64,000 nt of DNA. It comes from CAZPAV01 sp964584755 (lineage in GTDB: Bacteria; Actinomycetota; Acidimicrobiia; Spongiisociales; UBA5794). The translations under genes and the position numbers were made by a program. Where the stretch lies: the NCBI GenBank assembly GCA_964584755.1, contig CAZPAV010000002.1:1-64000 (forward strand), in the 5' to 3' direction. The notes below the pieces were generated by a model. It was not told the DNA's origin. It did not search any database and saw only the letters and a program-made list of their open reading frames with translations. Of the stretch, positions 33,535 through 40,921 are shown piece by piece. Each line of letters opens with the position of its first letter. Positions within the stretch are counted from its first letter, which is position 1.

Positions 33535-34964
33535 GAAGCGACCTCCAGCCCCGCGGCGAGCGCGAGCACCGCCGCCCGGCCCATCCCCTCCGGGGCGATG
33601 ATCTCCACCACGAGATCCTCCCGCTCCGCCCAGACGAGCCGGATCCGGCCGCCGCCCTCCTCGAGACGGCCGGGAGCGCCACGCACCGTCACCTCCTCGC
33701 CGCTCGCGTCCCGGACGACGTCGGCCGCCACCGCCCCGGAGGTGGCGCGCACCGCGACGGTTCCCGCCGGTCCGCGCAGGGTGGTCACCTGCCGGGTCGT
33801 CCCCCCGGACGTGGTCACCCGGGTCGCCGTGACCTCGTATCCGTCCGGGAGCGAGCCGGGACGAACGAGGAGCCCGGGTGTGGAGGGGGCGGCACCTCCT
33901 CCGGGTCCGGCGAAGGGATCCGGCCCGAGAAGGCGGTCCATGAGGTCACGCAGCTCGGGTGGGAGGAGGGAGAGGGGATCGGAGGGATCGAACGGCAGGC
34001 CGCGGCGCAACTCGTCGAGGAGATCGCCCAAGGAGTTCCCCTGTCGTGGGGACTCAGCCGGCGGGACGCCCGCGGCGCCTCCACCGGAGACGACCGTATC
34101 GGCGACCTGCCTGGCGGTGTCGATGGGCACCGCGAAGCCGATCCCGTTCGACCCGCCCGACGCCGAGGCGATGGCGACGTTGATGCCGATGACCTTCCCC
34201 TCGAGGTTCGCCAGCGGTCCACCCGAGTTGCCCCGGTTGATGGCGGCGTCGGTCTGGATGAGTCCGGTGATCTCCCGACCTCCGACGTGGAGGCTGCGGT
34301 CCAGTGCCGACACGATTCCGGAGGTCACCGTCTGGTCGAGACCGAACGGGCTGCCGATGGCTACGACCGTCTCGCCGACCTCCACGGGCTCGCCGAGGGC
34401 GAGGGGGGCGGCGACGAGACCGCCGGCGGGGATCCGGACGACGGCGACGTCCCGGTCCACGTCACCGCCCAGGACGGTCCCGGGGACGGTCCTCCCGTCG
34501 TCGAGCCGCACCCGAACGGAGCGTGCGCCCTCCACGACGTGCGCCGCGGTGAGGACGAGGCCCTGGTCGGCGTCGTAGACGAATCCCGAGCCCAGTCCTC
34601 GGGGAGTCTCGATCTGCACGACCGAGGGGAGGAGGGCGTGGGCCACCGCCGCGACCGGCTCCTGCCCCGGGGGGAAGGTGGGCGCGGTGGTTCCCGGTTC
34701 GCCTCCGGCGGCGCCGAGGGCGGTGGTGGGCGTCGCTCCCGTCCACGGCGCCCAGGCGACGAGGACGAGCAGGGCCGCGCCGAGCACGGCGGCGAGCACC
34801 GCCCACGGCCACCAGCGGAACCGCTCCGTCCGCGACGGCGTCTCCGGCGGAGGGACCGCCGGTCCGCGAGGCGCCGGCGGTGACGGCTCCCCGAACGGCG
34901 GCTCGGGCGGCAGGTCCCGCCAGGTCCGGCCGGTCGGGATGGCGGGCTGGGTGTCGAGGGTCAT
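33531..34964 (-). CDS. HtrA-like S1C serine protease, membrane-anchored, without PDZ domain
   Basis: 477 residues. A cytosolic Pro-rich tail (1-48), one membrane helix (~51-72, WWPWAVLAAVLGAALLVLV) and an extracytoplasmic trypsin-like domain (~100-290). The triad is intact: His142 (LTAAHVVEG), Asp172 (DRDVAVVRI) and Ser247 (NRGNSGGPL). Where HtrA normally carries PDZ, there is a low-complexity spacer and a C-terminal ~110-residue beta-rich module (LPDGYEVTATRV...IRLVWAEREDLVVEIIAPEG...AAGLE) that resembles DUF4367. ATG at 34964 has GAGGAGG upstream. First gene of the MoxR-DUF58-vWA operon, which suggests an envelope quality-control role (inference). Confidence 0.87.
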   Translation of the reverse strand: MTLDTQPAIPTGRTWRDLPPEPPFGEPSPPAPRGPAVPPPETPSRTERFRWWPWAVLAAVLGAALLVLVAWAPWTGATPTTALGAAGGEPGTTAPTFPPGQEPVAAVAHALLPSVVQIETPRGLGSGFVYDADQGLVLTAAHVVEGARSVRVRLDDGRTVPGTVLGGDVDRDVAVVRIPAGGLVAAPLALGEPVEVGETVVAIGSPFGLDQTVTSGIVSALDRSLHVGGREITGLIQTDAAINRGNSGGPLANLEGKVIGINVAIASASGGSNGIGFAVPIDTARQVADTVVSGGGAAGVPPAESPRQGNSLGDLLDELRRGLPFDPSDPLSLLPPELRDLMDRLLGPDPFAGPGGGAAPSTPGLLVRPGSLPDGYEVTATRVTTSGGTTRQVTTLRGPAGTVAVRATSGAVAADVVRDASGEEVTVRGAPGRLEEGGGRIRLVWAEREDLVVEIIAPEGMGRAAVLALAAGLEVAS

Positions 34965-34995
34965 GCCTCGATCCTCCTCGAAGGCGATGACGCGC

Positions 34996-35001
34996 ACGCT
35001 A
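34996..35001 (-). promoter_or_regulatory. Possible -10 box TAGCGT for the protease-moxR operon
   Basis: TAGCGT on the minus strand lies 31 bases upstream of the ATG at 34964, leaving a leader with the GAGGAGG site. Confidence 0.35.
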
Positions 35002-35018
35002 CGACGCGGGGCGTTAAC

Positions 35019-35034
35019 GGAGGCTAAAGCCTCC
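35019..35034 (-). terminator. Hairpin downstream of the beta-helix gene
   Basis: GGAGGCT / AGCCTCC with a two-base spacer, followed on the minus strand by GTTAAC. It lies about 55 bases past the stop of the gene ending at 35091 and just upstream of the protease promoter. Confidence 0.4.
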
Positions 35035-35090
35035 CGAGGCGGACCGGGCCGGGCCCCGGCGTCTCGCGGCGGGGTGCGGGAGTCTCGGCC

Positions 35091-36755
35091 TCAGTAGGAG
35101 CGCGTCTCGCCGTCGATGGTCACCTGGGTGCCGGGTACGGCACCGACGACGACCACGTCGTCGAACGTCAGCCCGGTTCGGACGAACACGTACCGGCCCG
35201 GCACGTCCCCACCGTCGCCGGTGTTGTCGATGACGAGCCGGCCGACCGCGACGTCGGTGAAGACGACCGGCCCGCCCGAGAGGGCGTGACGGAACACCTT
35301 CACGGTGCCGATGTGCCCACCGGTGACGGTCCAGCCGAGCGCGTGGACCTCGAGGTTCTCCACCTCGACGTTCCGGTACGCGTACCGGTTGAGGTAGGCG
35401 CCGTGGTCGATGTCGGCCCCGGCGTTGGCGTAGCCGCGGAACCCGGACACGACATGGTCCTGGTCGTTGTTCTGCCACACGAAGATCCCGTTGGCGGCGT
35501 TGTCGTGCGCGACGTTGTTCACGAACGTCCACGACTTGGGCTGGGCATGGTGCAGCTCGGGCCAGGCGAACCCGGCGGAGTCCTTCCGGCCACCCACGTG
35601 CATCGCGACCGAGTTCCGCACGACGTTACCCGTCCCGGCGCCGAGGGTGAAGGCGGCGAGCCGGTACCCGCGGCTCCCCGGTCGGGGCCGGACGCCGTCG
35701 GCCAGGACATGGTCGAAGACGATGTCGTTGGAGTTGTTCGAGCGGTCCTGCGACTGGAAGTCGGGCAGGTCCCACCAGTAGGCGCTGGCGGTGACGTTCT
35801 TGGCGATGGTGTCCTTGAAGGTGATCCCGTTCGAGGCGTGCGGGACGAAGGCGCGATTCGGCGAGTTCTCCACGACGACCCCCTCGACGAGCGTGCCCCG
35901 TGAGCCGTCGCCGACGTGGTGCCAGTGGAGCGGGTACTTGGCGAGCTCGACCGGCGGACGGAGGTCGATCTCGACGAAGCGGATCGTCGAGCGTCCCGAG
36001 CCGCGTTCGAACCGAATGTGCCCCTCGCCGAAGATCTTGATGTCCCGCCGGAGGTTCTGCACCCGTCCGTCGTCGCTCCACGTGGCGGTGGGGGTCCCCT
36101 GCCAGTCGGCCGAGCCTCCCGGCCCGAAGCAGAGGCACGCCCCGTTCCGCAGCTCGACCGTGTCCCCGGGACGGAGCACGAGCCGCTCGGTGATGACCGT
36201 GTCCTCGGTGAAGACGAGGTGCTTCACCCCCGTGGCGGCCTCCCCGGAGTCGGGCGCGGGCGCCGGCTCGGCGGCCGGAGGCGCCGGTGCCGGGGGAGGC
36301 GCAGGCGCCGGAGCGGTGACCGAAGGCGCCGGTGCCGGGGGAGGCGCAGGCGCAGGCGCCGGAGCGGTGACCGAAGGCGCCGGTGCCGGGGGAGGCGCAG
36401 GCGCAGGCGCCGGAGCGGTGACCGAAGGCGCCGGTGCCGGGGCGGGGGTCGGGCCGAGGGCCGGCACCGGATCGGAGCCGGCGACCGGGTCGTCGGACGC
36501 CGGGGGGGACGGTTCCGTACCGCCGGCCGACCCGCCGATCTCGGCCTCGAGCGCGGCGAGGCGGGAGCGCAACGCGTCCTCCTCGTCGACGAGTCGGGCG
36601 ACGGTCGCCTCGAGCTCGGCGACCCGCTGCGTGTTTCCCCGCACGAGCGCGACGAGCGCCTCGGGGGACGAGATCTCGCCCGGGGCGGCCCACGCCGCCG
36701 TGGCCACCAGGACGAGGGCGGCGACCAGCACCGCCACGGTTCTCCATCGACGCAT
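35091..36755 (-). CDS. Secreted CEMIP/G8-like parallel beta-helix protein with Pro/Ala repeat linker
   Basis: 554 residues. Signal peptide 1-23 (RRWRTVAVLVAALVLVATAAWA), a short heptad region (~38-75, RVAELEATVARLVDEEDALRSRLAALE), a Pro/Ala-rich linker with near-identical repeats (~100-165), then a G8-like segment (VITERLVLRPGDTVELRNG) and a right-handed beta-helix. Residues 274-284 read YPLHWHHVGDG and 306-316 HASNGITFKDT. These match the conserved HxH..GD and HGSNG.lIKD motifs of the vertebrate CEMIP/TMEM2/PKHD1-type helix. Similarity is recognised from motifs only. It could bind or cleave cell-surface polysaccharide. ATG at 36755 is chosen for its GGAGG site over an in-frame GTG nine bases upstream. 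Confidence 0.78.
   Translation of the reverse strand: MRRWRTVAVLVAALVLVATAAWAAPGEISSPEALVALVRGNTQRVAELEATVARLVDEEDALRSRLAALEAEIGGSAGGTEPSPPASDDPVAGSDPVPALGPTPAPAPAPSVTAPAPAPAPPPAPAPSVTAPAPAPAPPPAPAPSVTAPAPAPPPAPAPPAAEPAPAPDSGEAATGVKHLVFTEDTVITERLVLRPGDTVELRNGACLCFGPGGSADWQGTPTATWSDDGRVQNLRRDIKIFGEGHIRFERGSGRSTIRFVEIDLRPPVELAKYPLHWHHVGDGSRGTLVEGVVVENSPNRAFVPHASNGITFKDTIAKNVTASAYWWDLPDFQSQDRSNNSNDIVFDHVLADGVRPRPGSRGYRLAAFTLGAGTGNVVRNSVAMHVGGRKDSAGFAWPELHHAQPKSWTFVNNVAHDNAANGIFVWQNNDQDHVVSGFRGYANAGADIDHGAYLNRYAYRNVEVENLEVHALGWTVTGGHIGTVKVFRHALSGGPVVFTDVAVGRLVIDNTGDGGDVPGRYVFVRTGLTFDDVVVVGAVPGTQVTIDGETRSY
36280..36441 (-). repeat. Tandem repeat, ~51-base unit, encoding the Pro/Ala linker
   Basis: Units at 36280-36324 (45 bases, one 6-base GCAGGC step shorter), 36325-36375 and 36376-36426 (51 bases, nearly identical), plus a partial copy to about 36441. 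In frame it gives repeats of the APAPSVTAPAPAPAPPP type. Copy number probably varies by slippage. Confidence 0.85.
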
Positions 36756-36942
36756 CGACTCCACCTCCGCATCCTCGCCCCGGCACCCAGCGCAGGTGCC
36801 CCTTCGGGGCGCATCGTCTCCTCGGTCCTCGTGTCGTCGGCACCGGGCCGGAGAAACTGAAGGGAAAGTCGGGAGTACGACGATGTGGCGCTCCCGGTCG
36901 CCTGCCGTGGGGCACGGTGGGCCTCCGCGGCGGCGTCACGAA

Positions 36943-36972
36943 GCGGGCGGGTCGGCTCCGCGACCCGCCCGC
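36943..36972 (-). terminator. Terminator hairpin of ssrA
   Basis: Perfect 11-base stem (GCGGGCGGGTC / GACCCGCCCGC, 8-base loop) beginning 25 bases past the tmRNA 3' end. Followed by TTCGTG on the minus strand. Confidence 0.7.
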
Positions 36973-36996
36973 GGACGGTCCGTGACCACCCGCTCG

Positions 36997-37349
36997 TGGA
37001 GGTGGGGGGAATCGAACCCCCGTCCCGTGAGACCTCGGCGCCGGCGTCTCCGAGCGCAGCCGACAGCGAGCGTTCGGGACCCGAGGCCTCTGTCGGCGAG
37101 TCTCCTCGGACCCTATCCGGAGTGGATCTTGACCCGCCGGTCCCGGAACCCCGGCGGGGGCAGCCTGCATTGCGATGCCCGGTCCCGGCGGGGCAGGCAC
37201 CCTCCGGGCGGACACGCTGCTCAGTTAGGCAGCGAGTGCGACAGGTTCGTCGGCACTTGTTGGTTGTTCCCGGCTCTTTAACGAGGACTCCGGGGACCTC
37301 GGCTCGCTTCCGGCGCCTCGACCCTCACGGTCGAAACCATGTCACCCCC
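36997..37349 (-). ncRNA. ssrA: tmRNA (ssrA)
   Basis: Transfer-messenger RNA that rescues stalled ribosomes with SmpB. The 5' end GGGGGTG pairs with CACCTCC at the 3' end (seven pairs, one G-U), giving the tRNA-like acceptor stem. The 3' side has the T-arm GGGGGTTCGATTCCCCC. The 5' side carries the typical ACATGGTTTCGAC. CCA is not encoded. The tag reading frame ends at TAA with EQPTSADEPVALAA, the usual ALAA degradation signal. The exact resume codon is not certain. smpB lies 68 bases upstream on the same strand. Confidence 0.95.
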
Positions 37350-37377
37350 ATGGGGGACACCCGTGGCGTCCGCGCCC

Positions 37378-37383
37378 ATGGTA
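37378..37383 (-). promoter_or_regulatory. Possible -10 box TACCAT for ssrA
   Basis: TACCAT on the minus strand, 28 bases upstream of the mature tmRNA 5' end. A short leader removed by RNase P would be expected. Lies in the 68-base gap after smpB. Confidence 0.4.
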
Positions 37384-37417
37384 CCGCTCCCGAGACCTGT
37401 GGTGCGCACCGCGACGC

Positions 37418-37876
37418 TCAACGGCGCCGGCGGCGCGCCCGATCCATCTCCCGCTTCTGCTCCCGCTCGACGATCGCCCGCCGCTTGTCGTAGGCGCGCC
37501 GTCCCCTCGCCAACCCCAGCTCCACCTTGGCGAGACCCCGCACGAAGTAGATCTGCAGCGGTACCAGCGTCAGTCCCTCCTCGCGGACCTTCCCGAAGAG
37601 CCGGTCGATCTCGCGCCGCGCCAGGAGGAGCTTGCGGGGTCGCTCCGGGTCGTGACCCCCGTCCCGGGCGAAGCCGTACGGAGCGATGTGGGCGTTCTCC
37701 AACCACACCTCCCCCCCACGGATGGCGGCGTAGGCGTCCTTGAGTTGCACCTGCCCGGCACGGAGGCTCTTGACCTCGGATCCCGTGAGGACCATGCCCG
37801 CCTCGTAGGTGTCGAGGATCTCGTAGTCGTGCCGGGCCCGGCGGTTCGTGGCGACGATCTTGTGGCCCTGGGACAT
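37418..37876 (-). CDS. smpB: SsrA-binding protein SmpB
   Basis: 152 residues, the usual SmpB length. It binds tmRNA and brings it to stalled ribosomes. Landmarks: KIVATNRRARHDYEILDTYEAG, GSEVKSLRAGQVQLKDAYA, ENAHIAPY, RKLLLARREIDRL, TLVPLQIYF and the basic tail KKRE-like DKRRAIVEREQKREMDRA. It directly precedes ssrA, the classic pairing. ATG at 37876 starts MSQGHKIV and lies 8 bases after a TAGCCT element that overlaps the stop of the M23 gene. Confidence 0.96.
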   Translation of the reverse strand: MSQGHKIVATNRRARHDYEILDTYEAGMVLTGSEVKSLRAGQVQLKDAYAAIRGGEVWLENAHIAPYGFARDGGHDPERPRKLLLARREIDRLFGKVREEGLTLVPLQIYFVRGLAKVELGLARGRRAYDKRRAIVEREQKREMDRARRRRR

Positions 37877-37884
37877 GCGAGCGA

Positions 37885-37890
37885 AGGCTA
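37885..37890 (-). promoter_or_regulatory. Possible -10 box TAGCCT for smpB
   Basis: TAGCCT ends 8 bases before the smpB ATG. Its first three bases are also the stop codon of the M23 gene, so chance is possible. Confidence 0.35.
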
Positions 37891-39096
37891 CAGGTACCGC
37901 GCCGGATCCACCGGGGCCCCGTTGACCCGGACCTCGAAGTGGAGATGGGGTCCCGTCGAGAGTCCCGTGCTCCCCACGTACCCGATGCGCTGGCCCGCGG
38001 TGACCCGGTCGCCCACCGCCACCGCCAACCGCGACTGGTGGGCGTACAGCGTCACCACCCCCCCACCGTGGTCGATCATCACCGCCAGACCGTACCCGCC
38101 CTTCCACCCCGCGTAGATGACCTTCCCGGCCGCGGCGGCGTGGATCGGCTCGCCCATCCGGCCGTCCATGTCGACCCCGTTGTGCATCCGCACCGTGCCG
38201 TAGATGGGGTGGACCCTCCGGCCGAACCCCGAGGAGATCCGACCGGGAACCGGTCGCAGGAGATGCATCGTGTGCGACCGTCGGTGCTCGGAGCGGGAGG
38301 CGCGCAGACGGATCGTCTCGCGGATCGCCGCCTCCTCGCGCTCCAACCCGGTGACCTCCGCCTCCCACGCGGCCACCTCCTGCTCGATCTCGGCGAGGAG
38401 GGCGGCCTGGCGACCCCGTCGGGCCTCGAGCTGCGCCCGCCGTTCGGCGAGCCGGTCCCGCAGCGTGGCGAGGCTCCGGGCGTCGGCGGCGACCCGCCCG
38501 GTCTCGAAGACGAGTCGCGCCTCGGTGGTCTCGACCTCGCGTCGCGCCCGGTCCTCGGCGTCCACCGCCTCGGCCCAGCGCGCCGCCACGGCGGCGCGCT
38601 CGCCGGTCACCCGGTCCAGGTAGCTGACCCCCACGAGCACGTCGTCGACCGCCGACACCGACACCGCCACCGCCGGGGCCCCGATGCCCAGGTTCATGTA
38701 CGTCTCCCGGGCCCAAGCCAGGGTCGCGGCCCGCGCCTCCTCCGCCGCCGCCCGGGTCGCGGCCAGGTGCCGGTACTGGCCCCGCAGCGTCTCCCGCACG
38801 TCTCCGAGCCGCCGGCGGTCCTCGGCGGTCCGCTCCTCGAGCGCGGCGATCTGTCCGACGAGCCGATCGATCTCCGCCTCCACCGAGGCGGTCTCCGCCG
38901 CGGTGGCCTTCATCTCCCTGGCGAGCTCGGAGCGTTGCACCGCCGCATCCCGGATCTGGGAGGTGACGCGCTCGATCCTCCGCGTCACGTCCCGCAGATC
39001 GCGGGTGGGATCCTCGGAGGCGCCGGCAGGCACGGTCGTGGCGAGGAGGCCGGCGAGGGCGAGCAGCGCGACGAAGGTCCGGGGCGCTCGGGTCAT
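37888..39096 (-). CDS. Coiled-coil M23/LytM peptidoglycan hydrolase (EnvC-like, FtsX partner)
   Basis: 402 residues. Signal peptide 1-26 (RTFVALLALAGLLATTVPAGA), a long coiled coil (~30-270) and a C-terminal LytM domain. Zn ligands are complete: MHNGVDMDG (His, Asp) and GPHLHFE (HxH), so it should cut peptidoglycan itself, unlike degenerate EnvC. The gene overlaps ftsX by four bases. That matches the FtsEX-controlled division hydrolases (EnvC, PcsB and RipC roles): FtsX would switch the coiled coil at the septum. Stop TAG at 37888-37890. Confidence 0.9.
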   Translation of the reverse strand: MTRAPRTFVALLALAGLLATTVPAGASEDPTRDLRDVTRRIERVTSQIRDAAVQRSELAREMKATAAETASVEAEIDRLVGQIAALEERTAEDRRRLGDVRETLRGQYRHLAATRAAAEEARAATLAWARETYMNLGIGAPAVAVSVSAVDDVLVGVSYLDRVTGERAAVAARWAEAVDAEDRARREVETTEARLVFETGRVAADARSLATLRDRLAERRAQLEARRGRQAALLAEIEQEVAAWEAEVTGLEREEAAIRETIRLRASRSEHRRSHTMHLLRPVPGRISSGFGRRVHPIYGTVRMHNGVDMDGRMGEPIHAAAAGKVIYAGWKGGYGLAVMIDHGGGVVTLYAHQSRLAVAVGDRVTAGQRIGYVGSTGLSTGPHLHFEVRVNGAPVDPARYL

Positions 39097-39983
39097 GCGC
39101 GGAGGTGGCGATGGACCGACAAGCTCAGACCGCTGCCGACCAAGCCGGCGAGCACTCCGAACAGCAGGACCAGCGCACCCCGCTGCAGTAGGAACCCGTT
39201 CTCGACCGTGATGTCGATCCACTTGGGCAGATCGGCGAGCTTGTCGACGGCGAGGCGTTGCGCCACCACGACGAACGCCACGGCGAGCGCGCCGCCGATG
39301 AGCCCTTCGAGCGCCCCCTCGATGAGGAACGGCGTCCGGACGAACCAGCTACTCGCCCCGACGAGCCGCATGATCTCGATCTCCTCGCGGCGGGCGTACA
39401 CCGCCATGTGGATCGTGTTGGCGATGAGCGCCACCGCGGCCACGCCGAGGGCGACGGCGAGGAGCCAGAACATGATGCGGAGCCCGTCCCGCAGCGCGAT
39501 CATGGCGTCGATCGCCGGCCCGGCGGACTGCACCTTCTGCACCCCGGGCGTCCCCTCGAGCCGCAACGCGATGGCGGCGTAGTCGTCGGGGACGATGGGT
39601 TGGACCCGCAGCGACGCCGGGACGATGTCGGGGTTCTCCGAGATGACCCGCAGCGCCGCCGGCTCGTTCGCCAGGAGCCGCTTCGCCTCCTCGATCGCCT
39701 CGGCCTTCGAGACGAAGAAGACGTCCTTCACCTCGGGCCAGCCCTTGATCTCGTCCTGCAGGTCGGCCACCGCCGCGGCCGAGACGTCGTCCCGGATGAA
39801 GGCGATCACCCGCACGTCCTGGGCCCACTGCACGGTGTTCACCCGCACCACCTCGCCGAAGACCAGCGTGCCGAAGGTCAGGGTGAGGGAGATGAAGACC
39901 GCGAGGATGGCGCCGAGGACCACGAGCGCGTTCCGGCCGATGTTCGTGAACGCCTCCCGGAGGACGTAGGTGAGGCGACTCAC
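39093..39983 (-). CDS. ftsX: Cell division protein FtsX
   Basis: 296-residue membrane partner of FtsE. One N-terminal helix (ALVVLGAILAVFISLTLTFGTLVF), a ~110-residue extracytoplasmic loop (VRVIAFIRDDVSAAAVADLQ...FVSKAEAIEEAKRLL), then three helices, as in FtsX. The cytosolic segment YARREEIEIMRLVGASSWFVRTPF is diagnostic. It transmits FtsE ATP hydrolysis to the peptidoglycan hydrolase encoded next. Overlaps both neighbours by four bases. Confidence 0.95.
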   Translation of the reverse strand: MSRLTYVLREAFTNIGRNALVVLGAILAVFISLTLTFGTLVFGEVVRVNTVQWAQDVRVIAFIRDDVSAAAVADLQDEIKGWPEVKDVFFVSKAEAIEEAKRLLANEPAALRVISENPDIVPASLRVQPIVPDDYAAIALRLEGTPGVQKVQSAGPAIDAMIALRDGLRIMFWLLAVALGVAAVALIANTIHMAVYARREEIEIMRLVGASSWFVRTPFLIEGALEGLIGGALAVAFVVVAQRLAVDKLADLPKWIDITVENGFLLQRGALVLLFGVLAGLVGSGLSLSVHRHLRA

Positions 39984-40813
39984 GGCGTGGCCTCGTCCGG
40001 TCGGGCGTCGGGCCCCTCGGGTTCCTCGGAGGGGACCGCCGGTTCCGTCTCCACCTCCGCCGCGGCCCCCACCGTCGTCGTCTCGGTGACGGGCGGTTCC
40101 GGGCTCCGGACGGTGGCCGGACGATCCTCGCCGGCGGACTCGTAGACGCCGCGGCGCTCGTCCCGGATGAGGCGGCCCCGATCGAGCTGGACGACGCGTC
40201 GCCGCATGGCGTCGACGATGGCGTGGTCGTGGGTGGCCATGACGACGGTCGTACCGGTGCGGTTGATGCGATCGAGGATCCGCATGATGCCCACCGACGT
40301 CGCCGGGTCGAGGTTCCCCGTCGGCTCGTCGGCGAGGAGGATGAGGGGACGGTTGATGAACGCCCGAGCCACCGACACTCGCTGCTGCTCGCCGCCGGAG
40401 AGCTGGCGCGGATACCGGTCCGCCTTGGCGGAGAGCCCGACGAGCTTCAGCACCTGAGGCACCTGGGTACGGATGACGCCGCGCGGCTTGCCGGTCACCT
40501 CCATGGCGAAGGCGACGTTCTCGTAGACGGTCTTGTTCGGGAGCAGCTTGAAGTCCTGGAAGACCGTCCCGATGGAGCGTCGCAGGTGCGGGACCTTCCA
40601 GTTCGGCAGCGCCGAGGCGTGCTTTCCCGCCACCCAGACGTCGCCGTTCGTCGGCGAGTCCTCCCGCATCATGAGCCGGATCAGCGTCGACTTGCCCGAC
40701 CCGGAGGGCCCCACGAGGAACACGAACTCACCCTTGGCGACGTCGAGGGTGAAGTCCTTCACGGCAACGACTCCCCCGTCGTACACCTTCGTGACGTTCT
40801 CGAGACGGATCAT
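39980..40813 (-). CDS. ftsE: Cell division ATP-binding protein FtsE
   Basis: 277-residue ABC ATPase. Walker A GPSGSGKST, signature LSGGEQQRVSVARA, Walker B ILLADEPTGNLD, switch His in VVMATHDHAIVD. The first ~220 residues are classic FtsE; a ~55-residue acidic, Pro/Glu-rich tail (ESAGEDRPATV...DEATP) is added and its role is unknown. ATG at 40813 (MIRLENVTKVYDGG) has a GAGGA site. A TACCAT box is 55 bases upstream, so ftsE probably heads an ftsE-ftsX-M23 operon with smpB next. Confidence 0.95.
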   Translation of the reverse strand: MIRLENVTKVYDGGVVAVKDFTLDVAKGEFVFLVGPSGSGKSTLIRLMMREDSPTNGDVWVAGKHASALPNWKVPHLRRSIGTVFQDFKLLPNKTVYENVAFAMEVTGKPRGVIRTQVPQVLKLVGLSAKADRYPRQLSGGEQQRVSVARAFINRPLILLADEPTGNLDPATSVGIMRILDRINRTGTTVVMATHDHAIVDAMRRRVVQLDRGRLIRDERRGVYESAGEDRPATVRSPEPPVTETTTVGAAAEVETEPAVPSEEPEGPDARPDEATP

Positions 40814-40868
40814 CGGAGTCCTCGGTCTGGCTGTGTTCGCCGGCCCCGCCCCCGCCAGCCGGAGGCCG

Positions 40869-40874
40869 ATGGTA
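40869..40874 (-). promoter_or_regulatory. Possible -10 box TACCAT for ftsE
   Basis: TACCAT on the minus strand, 55 bases before the ATG of ftsE, in the 108-base gap after prfB. Confidence 0.35.
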
Positions 40875-40921
40875 CCGGAGGGGTCGCCCAATCGTGGCCT
40901 TTCCGGAGCGGACCGGCGGGT

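Noticed and set aside
36280..36441. CRISPR-like repeat array
   Set aside because: Units are adjacent without spacers, in frame, and encode a Pro/Ala linker.
36756..36996. Riboswitch (c-di-AMP or c-di-GMP type) upstream of the beta-helix gene
   Set aside because: There is a GCCCC-TTC-GGGGC hairpin, but I could not match conserved riboswitch motifs.
36997..37020. tRNA gene suggested by the GGTTCGATTCC T-arm
   Set aside because: It is the 3' tRNA-like end of tmRNA, with its partner 5' end at 37349.
37888..37890. Promoter TAGCCT of smpB as certain
   Set aside because: Its first bases double as the M23 stop codon, so it is kept only as a weak feature.
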